A stretch of DNA of 64,000 bases from Microvelia longipes. Taxonomy: Eukaryota > Arthropoda > Insecta > Hemiptera > Veliidae. Within the stretch, counting starts at the first letter, position 1. Every line of letters starts with the position of its first letter. The stretch lies in contig JACMZG010001914.1 in the NCBI GenBank assembly GCA_018340805.1, positions 26,734,543 through 26,798,542 of the forward strand, written 5' to 3'. A program made the translations under genes and the position numbers. Below, piece after piece: positions 47,785 through 58,637 of this stretch. The notes beneath the pieces were generated by a model, which saw only the letters and a list, made by a program, of their open reading frames with translations, was not told the DNA's origin and did no database searches.

Positions 47785-47905
47785 AAATGGCATACAGGAC
47801 TTGGCGCTTTGCCAACACGGTGTAAGTGTTTACCGAGGTAGACATGTCCAGTTTTTAACCGGAAACAAGCTACGAACTGGTCTCGCAGGAGGATTGCTGG
47901 TACAG
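47785..47905 (+). CDS. Candidate internal coding exon of an unknown host gene
   Basis: An AG at 47783-47784 preceded by a pyrimidine-rich run (TTATTTCTTCACTATTACAG) opens a 121-bp block. The block ends at a GTATGT donor (47906-47911). One frame is open throughout: one base completing a prior codon, then 40 codons including LALCQHGVSVYRGRHV and NKLRTGLAGGLLVQ. Base composition is clearly richer in G and C than the flanks. The exon would start after a phase-2 intron and end in phase 0. An AT microsatellite lies 30 bp into the downstream intron. I do not recognise the protein family, and no partner exon is seen. Confidence 0.5.
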
Positions 47906-47935
47906 GTATGTATTATTATATATATTTCACTTACA

Positions 47936-47943
47936 CACACACA

Positions 47944-48012
<69 letters not shown>
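47936..48012. repeat. (CA)n-(AT)n microsatellite
   Basis: ACACACACAC followed by an AT run. It would lie within the intron after the candidate exon. Confidence 0.95.
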
Positions 48013-48016
<4 letters not shown>

Positions 48017-50160
48017 GTGAGAAAAGTTCTACTGTACCCTTTACTTGATATTTTACTTTCACACAGTAGAAATATGAAGTGGAATAGTTGCAGCGAAAGC
48101 TGTCGTTTTTCTTCTTGCAATACTTGCCATCTGTTGCCTACTCTTATATTTAATAATAAAACCTAATGTTTGACAAATTAGACAAAAAAAATAATAAAGT
48201 TTTTTATTGCACTAGGCAGCAAAATAGAATTTGCATACGAGTTTTATATTATAAATTGAGCTAGCTTTAACTAGCCCCCGAGCCAAAGACGAGGGCAGGC
48301 TATGGAAAATCCAGGCGAAGTGAAAGCCAAGGCTGGTAATTAGTCCGTTTGACTGACGAGGCGAGTCCGTTGTCAGGCAAATGGCGAATAGCCTACGGGT
48401 AATCGCTGGCACAAGTCGGTAATGTTTCCTTTGCAACACAGTAGCATATAAACAAAATAAACAAAATAATGTTATTCTTTAAAATTTAATGTTTAATTTA
48501 GGTCCCTTGAGACATAGGTTGGGGCTCTTTTAGGCTAAACCCTCCTCGTGCCTTTTTGGCACAGCCCGCCATTGGTTATAATATTTAAAAGTTTAAATAT
48601 GATTCATAAAAAGAGTTGATCAGATAATCGGCTCGCGGCCTTGTAAGTGAAGACAGAAAATTACTCGGAGCTTTCAGGCACAACTTGCTAAGCTAGATGG
48701 ATGTGCTTTCAATAAAATACAACATGCTTTAAAAGGTTAAAATATAAATTGAAAAATTTCGTTACAAAGTAAAAAAAATAAATAAATAAAATAGCAAGAA
48801 CAAAATAGCTACAACTCATATGATAGTTAAGATCCAAGACGGGATCATTTTAGAACATAACTGGAGTCTGAATAAATCTTATATACCGATTATCGAGAGA
48901 GGTTATTCACAGAGTGATCTTCAACGCATCAGATAAATCAAATTAGTAAATAGAAAATTAATGGACCCTTAAAATTTTAATTGACTGCGATTCAGTATAA
49001 TTGATTTTTTCACGAGTCTAATTACTGAAATTCTTTTTGGTTATTGGTCAGGTGTAATTATGTTTGTACTGAATTAGCTGATCCCTCCGCTTTAAACTGA
49101 GGGGCCAGTCACACCTTGTAGCAAATTCCCATTGTGTGTGTCTTTTGTCAGACAGTCCGAATGTACAAGATTTGACACTTTTATTTGACACCATAACTAT
49201 ACAGATCTGAATATAACTCGTAATAAAAAAAGATCTTAAAAATTCCAGAACCTTTTTGCCCACAATAATGACTCGGCACTAATTTTTTTTTGAAAATTCA
49301 AAAAACCTATAAATGTTGTCTTAGACTAAAATTAAATAAGGATTGGTTTGACATATAACTTTATGCAAACCTATCACATTTAATAACTACGGCATAAGTA
49401 ACTAAGGTTCTAAGCAAGTGAGTTGTTATAGTTAGAACCAGGGTTTCTTTCAAGGAGGGCTTGAAAGAAATGGAGATGGGGGGGGGATAATACCCGGAGC
49501 AACCAGGACACCCCCCACAAGCAGGAAAAATTAAGAGTAGCCCTCCCTTTTTTACGATAAAAAATCGGTAGTAAAATGGGTCTAGTTAAAAAAAATTGTC
49601 GAGATCAAAATTGTAATTCACAATTACTATTCTGATAACTTTACCCAAATATGTTAATTTCGATGCTACTTATGGCATCTTTAAAACTTTATGTAAAAGT
49701 ATACCGTAATATTGCCGTTTTGGAAACCGCATTGAATCCGAAGAAAGTTTATACTTATATCGCTATATTTTGGTAATATTTTCCATCACTCTTTTGTTCG
49801 ACATATTATAGATGTTTGTTAACAACATTGGTTTTTTGTAGGTTTGAACAAAAATTTATGGCATATGTCATACAATAGCTAAATACAAAATGACTGGAAT
49901 ATAGTGGTATTAATTTTTTAAGATTCAAAGCCATTTCTAAAATAGGCAATATTACGGTATCCTATAACTTAACTTTTTGCATTTACCAAAATTAACATAT
50001 TACAGTAATAGTAATTAAAATAATAATGGAAAATTTGTATTTTTAAAAATCAATTCACTGGGGTAAAGAAATTTTTCCTAGCCATGTTTTCCCCTTATTT
50101 ATTTAAGGATTTAATAATAATGAACAGTTTTTGTCTCTCTACACATTATTATATTTATAT
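48013..50160. other. Intergenic or intronic stretch
   Basis: 48255-48420 is less AT-rich and has CCCCCGAGCCAAAGACGAGG and GACGAGGCGAGTCCG phrases reminiscent of family A/C interiors. 49440-49560 holds a G run (49478-49487) and an inverted CTTTCAAG/CTTGAAAG pair. The rest shows nothing recognised. Confidence 0.4.
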
Positions 50161-50164
50161 AACA

Positions 50165-50198
50165 GAGCCGGCTTTCAACCGTTAACGGTCATCATCAG
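50165..50198 (-). ncRNA. Solitary hammerhead-ribozyme-like motif
   Basis: The minus-strand order is CUGAUGA, one extra U, helix II GACCG/CGGUU with loop UUAA, GAA, A-GCC-GGC-U, C. All core positions fit, helix II has five pairs including one G-U, and helix III has four including A-U. Predicted cleavage follows CUC. The flanks do not obviously match the other two hammerhead-bearing repeats, so it may be a relic of another Penelope-type family. Confidence 0.55.
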
Positions 50199-50494
50199 TG
50201 CCGGTGAAAATGAAGCTATCAATCAGAGTATTAAATAAAGGTGAGTACTTGACTCTTCTTCCTTAATATTTGTACAGCTAAATTGTTTCACCCTGTATAT
50301 AGCTATGAATGGTACCCCATTTATTGAAAGTAATTGTTGTGTTACTAAGCAATTTTAAATATGTTTAAAAAATACTTGGTATTTTGTAAATTTAATATTT
50401 CTTTCATTTAAATAAATTTATAAATAAAAATATTATTCCTTGGACAAAGTTTTACTTCACATTAAATAATTGTTGTACACCCCTTCCCCATAAT

Positions 50495-50513
50495 TTTTGC
50501 TCATTTATACCGT

Positions 50514-50552
<39 letters not shown>

Positions 50553-51265
50553 GTTGGCAAAAAAATCTGAAACCGGGATAAAACCAGAATTATCCGTTTT
50601 AGGAGTTTTTAAGGCCTCCACTCCTGAGTGGTTTTGACAAAGTTGTTTGTCTGTATGTGTGTGTGTGTGTGTGTGTCTGTTATAATCGTAGCTCCTAGTG
50701 TATTTATGCTACAGAGATGAAACTTTGTACAAAAAATCTGTCTACTGATGTAGTTGTTCTATTCGGAAAATAATTTTTTTATGACGTCATTAACCTGCAA
50801 TAATGACAGCGAAAATTTCTAAAAATCATAAATCGCGAAAAACTGATGCGATTGAATTGAGATTTGGCACGCATGTATCCAAGTATAAGACTACCAAGTT
50901 TCATCTCATTATCAGCATTAGTTTAATTTTTATTGAATGTCTTCTAAAAAATTGGGAAAAAATCAGAAAATGATTCAATTAAGTTAAAATTTAGTACAAA
51001 TGTTTACCTTTACTTAATAAATAAGCACACAAAGTTTCGTTTTAATACGAAAAGTAAATCCATAATTTTTGTAGGATCATAAAACGTATGTAGCATTGAG
51101 CGCGGTCAGCTGTATGGGTGACCGCTGAGAATGAAACCGATGCATTTACTATTTAAGGACGAGCGAAGCGAGTCCCAAGATATGTTGCAGTATAAATATG
51201 GTGACTTGTATATTCTGAGGACGAATCCGATGAGAGGAAAAGTAACCGATTTTTCTTTTTGGAAA
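50495..51265 (+). repeat. Dispersed family A, near-complete copy (~770 bp)
   Basis: It starts TTTTGCTCATTTATACCGTA plus an expanded (TA)n. It then shows AAATCTGAAACCGGGATAAA, GAATTATCCGTTTTAGGAG, CTGAGTGGTTTTGACAAAG, (GT)n, GTAGCTCCTAGTGTATTTAT, TTTGGCACGC, a GCGGTCA/TGACCGC hairpin near 51110, GGACGAGCGAAGCGAGTCC and GACGAATCCGATGAGAGG. It ends near GAAAAGTAACCGATTTTTC. No open frame is conserved between copies. I do not know the family. Confidence 0.75.
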
Positions 51266-51840
51266 GAACCTCTGAAAGAAACTTTAGTTTAAACAAAATG
51301 TTCCTCCCTTTCTCTGCAATTTATTATCTTAAGAGATCAGAATACTAGACAGTAATTATGTCTTCAATAAACGGAAACAGCACGAAGGCAATCCTAAAAG
51401 CATTGACAATGAAAATTATATGTAAAGAACTAAAGACGTAACCTTGACGATACCATTCAAAGGATAAGATTTCATGTGAGATATGCTATTCAATAATTGT
51501 ACAACAAAACTATAATAAACTAAGGAAGTCACTAATAAACAAGCGATACAGTGGCATAAAACACGTAACCTTGATACAACTATCCTACATGGAAATACAA
51601 TATGAACAAATTAATTTCATAGTTAAAAGATGAGATACATTGATATTAATCAATAATTTAGATAAAATATAATAAATTGATTTCTTTTTATAGATGATAA
51701 AAAAATTGATTACCGGATTGCGGAAATGCATTATTTGAAATCGAGTACGGGATACCTCGTATCGACCTTTCCCCACTTCGCACGACAACAGAAAAAATAT
51801 TTATTTATCAATACATATATATTGAAATATCAATTAAATT
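51266..51840. other. AT-rich stretch, nothing recognised
   Basis: 51730-51785 has ATCGAGTACGGGATACCTCG, a short reversed family A 3' end. The rest shows nothing. Confidence 0.4.
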
Positions 51841-51970
51841 AAAAAAGACTTCAGACCATTTTTATTAAAATTTATTGAAAATAAATTGATGAAGAGCTTT
51901 TGCCCAGGATTTTTAGCAAACGCGATACTTTTCCAATATACCTACAGAATAATTAAGGAAAAGAAAAACA
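51840..51970 (-). repeat. Truncated Penelope pseudo-LTR fragment joined to family A
   Basis: AAAAGACTTCAGACCATTTTTATT, TTATTGAAAATAAATTGATG and AAGAGCTTTTGCCCAGG match 29412-29470. The match stops inside helix II, so this copy lacks the CUGANGA half. It passes directly into reversed family A (TAGCAAACGCGATACTTTTC). Confidence 0.7.
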
Positions 51971-52796
51971 GATGCAATGTAAGTAATACTTCTTATTAGT
52001 TTGATAGGGAATATTTTTGTAGCAGAAATTTGAAATGGCACGTAAATGGTCTTAAGAAGGCAATTAATAGTACATAATTATTAATTATTGCCTTATTTAA
52101 ATAAATTTTGAATAATAACTACAAATTTAAAATTATTATAATGCAATACTTACAAAGAAAACATTGAAAACAAACCTGAAACAAAAAATGTAAAAATTAG
52201 TAAAACAAAACTCAGATAATTTTCTGTGTAACACAACGGGAAATATGAGATTGAGAAGCGGCAATAATACCGTTGAAGCAAAAAATAAACTTGTAATTTA
52301 TTTAATAAAATGTATAAATATTTATAACATTTTTAATTAATGTACTTTTTTTTAACAGAATATATTTTGATTTTATAATTTGCGGTTTCCATTTTCTTAT
52401 TACTGCCTGACTTTAGATAAACAAGCTAATTATAGCTGTCATGAAAAATAATTATTAAGCGCAATCGTAATAAAATGCCATAATAAATTATTGTTGAAAT
52501 GTATAAATGAATAATTGAGTTGTTACGTCAACAGTTCTTTCAGTTGGTTTTCATGTTTGCCTTGACTGACAGGGATGGTAAAATAACAATGTCATTTAAA
52601 ATTTAGGGTCATTCAATTGATCCTAACATCTTTAAGGGTGGCGGGGTCCAGCATTTTTTTCCTAATTCTGGAGTCTGACACTTCCTTCTTGTAGATTCCG
52701 GGTTGTCTGATATTCTTTTTTGCCAACTCCGAAGTCTGATATTCGGGGGACCGTACACGATTCTTTATTATTATTATTAAAATATTTTATTTTTGT
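51971..52796. other. AT-rich stretch, nothing recognised
   Basis: 52640-52750 repeats TTCTGGAGTCTGACACTTC and AACTCCGAAGTCTGATATTC loosely. No gene is recognised. Confidence 0.4.
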
Positions 52797-52905
52797 AAGA
52801 TTTATTTTATTTTAGCAAATTTCGAAAAAAATGAGCTTAAGAGGTTAGGGTCATGGAGGAGGAGATGATTTTTGGAAGGGGGAGAGGCTCACTGATTAAA
52901 AAAAT

Positions 52906-52981
<76 letters not shown>

Positions 52982-53160
52982 ATATATATATTATATATGT
53001 GTCGTCTGTGTGTGTGATTCTTGTTCCTAGACGTTTATATGGGACACGAACGTATGTGACTTTCGAACGCTTTCTCGGATCGAAATAAAACTGCACAAAA
53101 ATCAAAGTGTTTAATGTCCAGAATCCAATTGTTTATGAACTATGTATGACGTCATTCTTC
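52797..53160 (+). repeat. Family B copy with (AT)n between leader and 3' part
   Basis: Leader AAAATGAGCTTAAGAGGTTA, GGGTCATGGAGGAGGAG and TTTTTGGAAGGGGGAG; (AT)n at 52909-52998; then GTCTGTGTGTGTGATTCTTG, TTCCTAGACGTTTATATGGG, ACGCTTTCTCGGATCG and TATGTATGACGTCA. This copy shows the family arrangement most clearly. Confidence 0.75.
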
Positions 53161-54057
53161 TTCAACTTACTTCTCAATGGTTTCCCATTGTTCATTGCTT
53201 GAGAAGGTTTAAATTCTCACAAAGACGCTTAAATTATCACTCACTGAAGTGGCCAAGTATAGTCCAAAATTTATAATTAAATAAGCACAAATGACTTAAG
53301 CACCACAAATGTAACAATCACGAGAAGCACAGAAGAAAGTTAAGAAGCAAACAAAACTTTTTATCAACTTTTAGGCGCCTTTTTTCATTACAACCAAGAG
53401 GAAGGTAAGTTTGCTCCTATTTCTCTATCTCAAACAACTTCCATGGGGTCAGAAATGCTCCTTAATGCGTCATCCCCTTTATTCAAGATCCTTGTGTATT
53501 ACAAATATTATCTCTTAACATGTAAAAAGGTAACTATAATTTCTTAATTATTATATTTTGACTTCCATACACTATTACTTCTAATAAATCCTTGAATTAT
53601 ATTTAACTTATGAAAGTAATGTTCAATCATGCACATAATATTAATCTTGTAACATATTTATTTTCACTTTTATTAATATTTTATCTTTGATCTCACCGTG
53701 TTCACATTTATTGTCTGTTTCTTGTGTAATACCTATATTGTATCTCTTTTCCAGAATTCAAAATAAAATATTTTACAGCAATATTTCTTTTATTTCTTTA
53801 CAAGGTCTTTTTATTGAAAGAGTTCTTTCATATTATATTTTTTATAAAGGTATGCAAACAGAATAAATTTATATTTGTAAATATTGTTGAGTTGAAAATG
53901 ATGAAAAAATAAAAGAGATTGAAAGAAAAACTATGTCGACAAATAATTGTCGTGAAGGAAAATAAATATTTTATTTTTATTTTACCTAATAATAATTATG
54001 TCGTTTGATACTACCGTGCTTTGCACACATGAATAGTTGACACAATATATACGTCTC
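53161..54057. other. AT-rich stretch, nothing recognised
   Basis: No shared repeat or coding signal is supported. Confidence 0.4.
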
Positions 54058-54156
54058 AACTATATGTGTCTCGTACAACTATATGTGTCTCGCACAACTA
54101 TATGTGTCTCGCACAACTATATGTGTCTCGCACAACTATATGTGTCTCGCACAACA
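54058..54156. repeat. 19-bp tandem array, 5 copies
   Basis: Five head-to-tail copies of ATATGTGTCTCGCACAACT, the first with T for C in CGCAC. Short open frames on both strands follow from it. Confidence 0.95.
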
Positions 54157-54224
54157 ATATTGAAATAATAATTACTAATATCTTATGTTTTCTGGAACGT
54201 AAAACATTTTGGGAGAGGAATAAG

Positions 54225-55020
54225 TTTTTTATGGACCAAGCGAGTAAAATGGTATTATTTCTCTGAGCAGTTGGTTCCAAAGGCGAAAGACAAGAACCAA
54301 AGCATTTAACTCCCGAGGCGAAACCAAGAAATTCTGTTTAAACCCCCGAGGTAAATCTGAGGGCGTTATGGCTATTTAATCCTTAGGCGAAGCCCAGAAA
54401 GGTAACTTTTGCAAGGGAAAAATAGCATATGACTCACAAGATTTCATGTACAGACGTTGAAGTCATTAATTTATTGTTATATTAGGTCCACACCTTTTGA
54501 TTAATTTTATTTAATAATTATTATTGATTTTCCTCAATTGTAATCTATTTTATATTGATTTATGATTATGTAAATTGGACTAAAAGTCCGTTTTGTTTCT
54601 AAATAAATAAACACCTGATAAATTTAGGGGAAGCCAACTCATTTAAAAATCATTTTTTTATTGCTCCAAACAACTTTATTTGACCTGACACGGATTTAGA
54701 GACAATAAATAAACGTAAAAAACCTTGCGAGAGAAAAGTGCTTCTTTACTCTGTTAAACTAGTAAATAAACTTTACATTATATATCGTCTGTAGATAAAT
54801 ATTAAAAAGAATAAATATATTTTATTTTTTTACTAACTAAAGCACAGAAAAAAAACTAATTAAAACGATCAAATTAGAACAATAAAGTTGTAGGGTCGTT
54901 ACAAGACGCAATATTTTGTGTAAGGTAATAAAATAGAGTAAGGCATAATAAAGACGATAACAATTTTTCCTCAAGTGCTTTTTAGAGCCTTGGGAGTAAA
55001 AAGTGCTTCATTACTCCCTT
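54225..55020 (+). repeat. Dispersed repeat family C, copy 4
   Basis: ATGGACCAAGCGAGTAAAAT, TTATTTCTCTGAGCAGTTGG, CAAAGCATTTAACTCCCGAG and GCTCCAAACAACTTTATTTG align with 870-1250. GCGAGAGAAAAGTGCTTC and a second TGGGAGTAAAAAGTGCTTCA (54988) extend it. Confidence 0.6.
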
Positions 55021-55235
55021 AAACTAAGACAACCCCCTCCCATCAGTGTTCACTCCCCTACCCGAAAGAGCACTGAAATTACATTTGCAACATTTTAATA
55101 TTGGTTGCTTTTCCCAAACTACAAACAGATCCCGAATGTCAAGACCAATAGATCTCAAAAATCGAAATAAAATTGTATGAAAATGCACATTTCTAGTAAC
55201 CACTCTAATGCACAAATCTCTGATCCGATGTCAAT

Positions 55236-55240
55236 TAAAC
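55236..55240. repeat. Target-site duplication, left copy (TAAAC)
   Basis: TAAAC directly precedes the left LTR and recurs at 59402-59406 directly after the right LTR. A 4-bp TAAA with one base more of LTR is an equally valid reading. Confidence 0.8.
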
Positions 55241-55337
55241 TATAATAAGTATAGTTTAAGCCTTGAAAACTAATATATTATTTAGATTAAATTAACATTT
55301 TAAAACATATAAATATAATGACATGGCTGTCATTACA
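55241..55337 (-). repeat. 3' LTR, 97 bp
   Basis: On the minus strand it begins TGTAATGACAGCCATGTCAT and ends TTATTATA. It is nearly identical to 59304-59401. Positions 3-22 form TAATGACA-GCCA-TGTCATTA, a perfect 8-bp hairpin at the LTR tip. A purine-rich tract (CTTAGGAGGGAGGAC on the minus strand, about 55338-55352) adjoins it as polypurine tract. Confidence 0.92.
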
Positions 55338-55347
55338 GTCCTCCCTC

Positions 55348-56603
55348 CTAAGAACTGCTATCCACTTCTCTAGCTCCTTCTCTTTGTCTCAATTGATCTG
55401 CATGTTTTTTCTTACTCACTCCTCCGACTTTAACCTTGTATGACAGTTCTCCTGATCTGTCCTCCACTACTCCCGCTTTCCATCCATTCCCATCTTCTTT
55501 CCTTACCCATACTTCATCCCCCCTTTCAAATTCTCTCGTTTTCTTTTCTTTATCATGATACCTTTTTTGTTTCCATATGCGTTCTTGTATCGTCTCTTTA
55601 TGGTTAGGCCGAAGATTGTCCATTAATGTAGGGATTCTTCTACCTATCAGCAAATCTGCCGGAGACAACCCTGTAGTTTGTTGTGGTGTATTCCTATAAC
55701 TTATCAGAAAAGACTGCAAAGCTAAATTTGGATCTTTCCCTTCTTTTCTGCAACAAAAATCGTCTTTTAAATGTTTTCACCGTCCTCTCTGCTAAGCCAT
55801 TTGTTTTGGGATGGTATGGAGTTGTTTTTACGTGTTTAATATTATTTTCTTTGCAAAATACTTCGAATTCTTTACTAGTTAGTTGTGGCCCATTATCAGA
55901 TACTATCTTGGATGGTATGCCAAATCTACAAAACCATTCACGAAGTTTATTTATAGTTGATGTAGTTGTGATCTTTTTCAGTTTACCAATCTCAATCCAC
56001 TTAGAGAATGCGTCAATTAATATCAACCACTGATGTCCTTCCAATGGCCCTGCAAAGTCAATATGCAGTCTTTCCCACGGTCTACTGGGTACATTCCAGG
56101 GATATAAGGGAACTTCCGCTATGTTATCTCGGTGTTCTTGGCATGCTTCACAACCTCGAACAAACTCTTCCACTGCCTTACTCATCCCTGGCCACCAGAC
56201 GTAATACCTTGTTAAGGCCCGCATAGCTGAAACTCCTGGATGGCCCCTGTGTAGAATGCGCAAAGTTTTATTCCGTAACTTAGTGGGCACAATAATTTTC
56301 TCTAACCATGTTAGCACTCCATCTTCCCACTCTATTTCATCTTTCTTCCGTTGGTATTCTCCTAACTCCCCTTCAAGCTTCTTATTTGGCCATCCGTTTT
56401 CAATATATGCTATAACTTTCTTTAATGTATCGTCTACTTTCGTTGCCTCTTGCAAATGTTCTTTGTCATACAAGGTGTCTCTGTTTTCATTTATTAAGGT
56501 TTTGATTTCTATTGCCTCGCTTTTCCATAGTGCTTTATCCTCATTCTGATAAACAGGTAGACGAGACAATGCATCAGCGCATACATTTTCAACCCTTCTC
56601 TAT
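55348..56603 (-). pseudogene. Integrase part of gypsy pol, in two frames
   Basis: A frame ending at 55694 holds the HHCC finger (H107 and H110 in ILHRGHPG; C140 and C143 in CEAC). It also holds the catalytic triad D171 (HIDFAG), D225 (SDNGPQ) and E261 (NGLAERT), counting from the ATG at 56569. The D-to-E gap of 35 residues is the D,D(35)E signature. After ERTVKTFKRR the frame shifts near 55745, in an A/G run. The C-terminal part (SYRNTPQQTTGLSP, YHDKEKKTREFERGDEVW) lies in another frame down to 55348. It would join cDNA to host DNA. Confidence 0.92.
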
Positions 56604-58600
56604 ATTTAATCGCGTATTGATAACTATTAAGTTTTAATGCCCATCTAACTAATCTGCCATTCGTGATTTTAGATAAATCTCTTTTAGTTCCGAAAATCCT
56701 TTCTAGTGGTTTGTGATCAGTCTCTAGTATAAATTCCCTGCCATAAATGTATTGATGGAATTTAGTCACTCCATAGACTAAAGCTAATGCTTCTCGGTCT
56801 ATAGGAGCATATTTTTGCTCTGCCGAATTCAATACAGTCGAGGCATACGCTACTGGTCGTTCCGATCCATCAATCATCTGGTGCATTAGTACAGCACCTA
56901 ATCCATTTTCAGACGCATCACAAACAACTTTAATTGGTTTATTTAAATCATATGGTACCAGAATAGCATCGCTTGTGATAATGTTCTTAATTTTATTAAA
57001 ACATTCCTCTTCGGCGCAAGTCCATTTCCACAGTGTGCCTTTTCTCAGCAGTTGATGTAATACTTTGCATTGCCCTTGTAAGTTGGGTGCGAATCGAGAG
57101 TAATAATTCACCATTCCCAGAAACGATTTTAATTGTTGAACATTACCCGGAGCCGGTGCGTTTTTGATAGCTTCTATTTTTTCTTGCATTGGATGGATTC
57201 CATTTTCATCGATCATGTGTCCCAGGTATTTAACCTCTTTCTCATAGAATCTGCATTTGCTCCATTTCACTCGCAACCCTCGTTCTTTAAGCCTTTTCAT
57301 CACTTCATTGACTGTTTTAATGTGGATTTCTCTGTTTGGACCAGTGATGATAATATCGTCTAACAAAATACCAACATTTGGAAGATCCCCAAACACTTCT
57401 TCCATATAACGCTGAAATAGCCCGGGTGCAGATGAAATTCCGAACGGCATTCTGGTGTAGGAAAAATAACCAAAGTGTGTAGCAATGACAAGGTACTGTT
57501 TGGAATCTTTGTCCACCTCAATTTGTAAATATGCATCTTTTAAGTCGATAACAGTAAACCTTGTTCCATTTACTAGCTTGGATGTTAAATCCTCAAAAGT
57601 AGGCATAGTATGTTTGTCCTCTATCATATTTGGGTTTAAGGTTACCTTAAAATCCCCACAAATCCTAATCTGCCCCTCAGGTTTCTTTACATTTACTGTC
57701 GGGGTGGCCCACTCTATAGGTGTCACACTAGGATCTACTTTTTCTATAATTCCTATTTTTTCCAACCTTTCTAATTCATTTTTCACCCCCTGCCTTAATG
57801 GAAAAGGAACCCTTCTAGCTGTGAATGCTACTGGTTTAGCATCTTTTTTCAAAAATATTTTGGCCTTAATCCCCTTTGCCGTGCCTAATTCGTCATTGAA
57901 TATTTCCTTATATTTTACTTTAAATTTTTCTAATTCCTTTAATGCTTTTTCATCATTATTGTTTTCATCATTTTTTATTTTGCATATCCGTACCTCTGAG
58001 GGTAAATTTAGATTAAAAGCCACTATCCATGGCATTCCAAAAAGAGGAACATCGGTGACGTCAATCACGTATGCATTTAGCCTTTTAGTTATCCCTTTTA
58101 AAGTTACATTGACTGATAATTTACCTAAAACTTTTAACCGGTTTTTCCCATACCCTGAAACTTTCATATTAGTTTCTTCTAATTTCGGATTTCCTAATCT
58201 ATCCCATAATGTTTTATCAATTGTTGAAATTCTAGCCCCCGAGTCGAACTCCATGTCCCAATTTCGCCCATTAATTTTAACCTTAATTACGGCCCTTGGG
58301 TGTTTTCCTACTTTCCTAACTAAATTTACTTCGTCATCATCAGATTCAGTTTCATCGCTCCCTAATTTCTCTATTTTTTTCATCGTTCTTTTATCTCTCC
58401 CTCTGGTTTGAACTTTTTGTTTACTACTCCCACCACTTCTACAAACTTTAGAATAGTGCCCGGTGCGATTACAGAGCCTACAAATCACACCCCTTGCCGG
58501 ACACTGAGCTATAGGATGTCGTTCGTAGCCACAATTCCAGCATTGGTTTTGTTGGTTTCTAAAATTTTTAAAACTATGTTCTCCTGTTTTAGGATTATGA
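56509..58600 (-). CDS. Gypsy pol: zinc knuckles, protease, reverse transcriptase, RNase H
   Basis: The open frame extends upstream of the GTG at 58488. It starts with two CCHC knuckles (CWNCGYERHPIAQC and CRLCNRTGHYSKVC). Counting from that GTG: protease active site DSG at 82-84; RT with D315 (FTVIDLKDAY), RMPFG at 346-350 and LLDD at 375-378; RNase H with D524 (CDAS), E566 (DREALAL) and D591 (ETDHKP). The last ~25 codons are out of frame, because a base seems missing from a G run near 56600, just before the CADALSR region. It makes cDNA from the element RNA. Confidence 0.93.
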
Positions 58601-58637
58601 TTGATTTTGTTTATAATTTTATCATTACTGCTAGTCC

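Noticed and set aside
57485..58411. 308-codon plus-strand frame opposite pol
   Set aside because: It is antisense to the gypsy reverse transcriptase, which has all catalytic motifs on the minus strand. This is a shadow frame.
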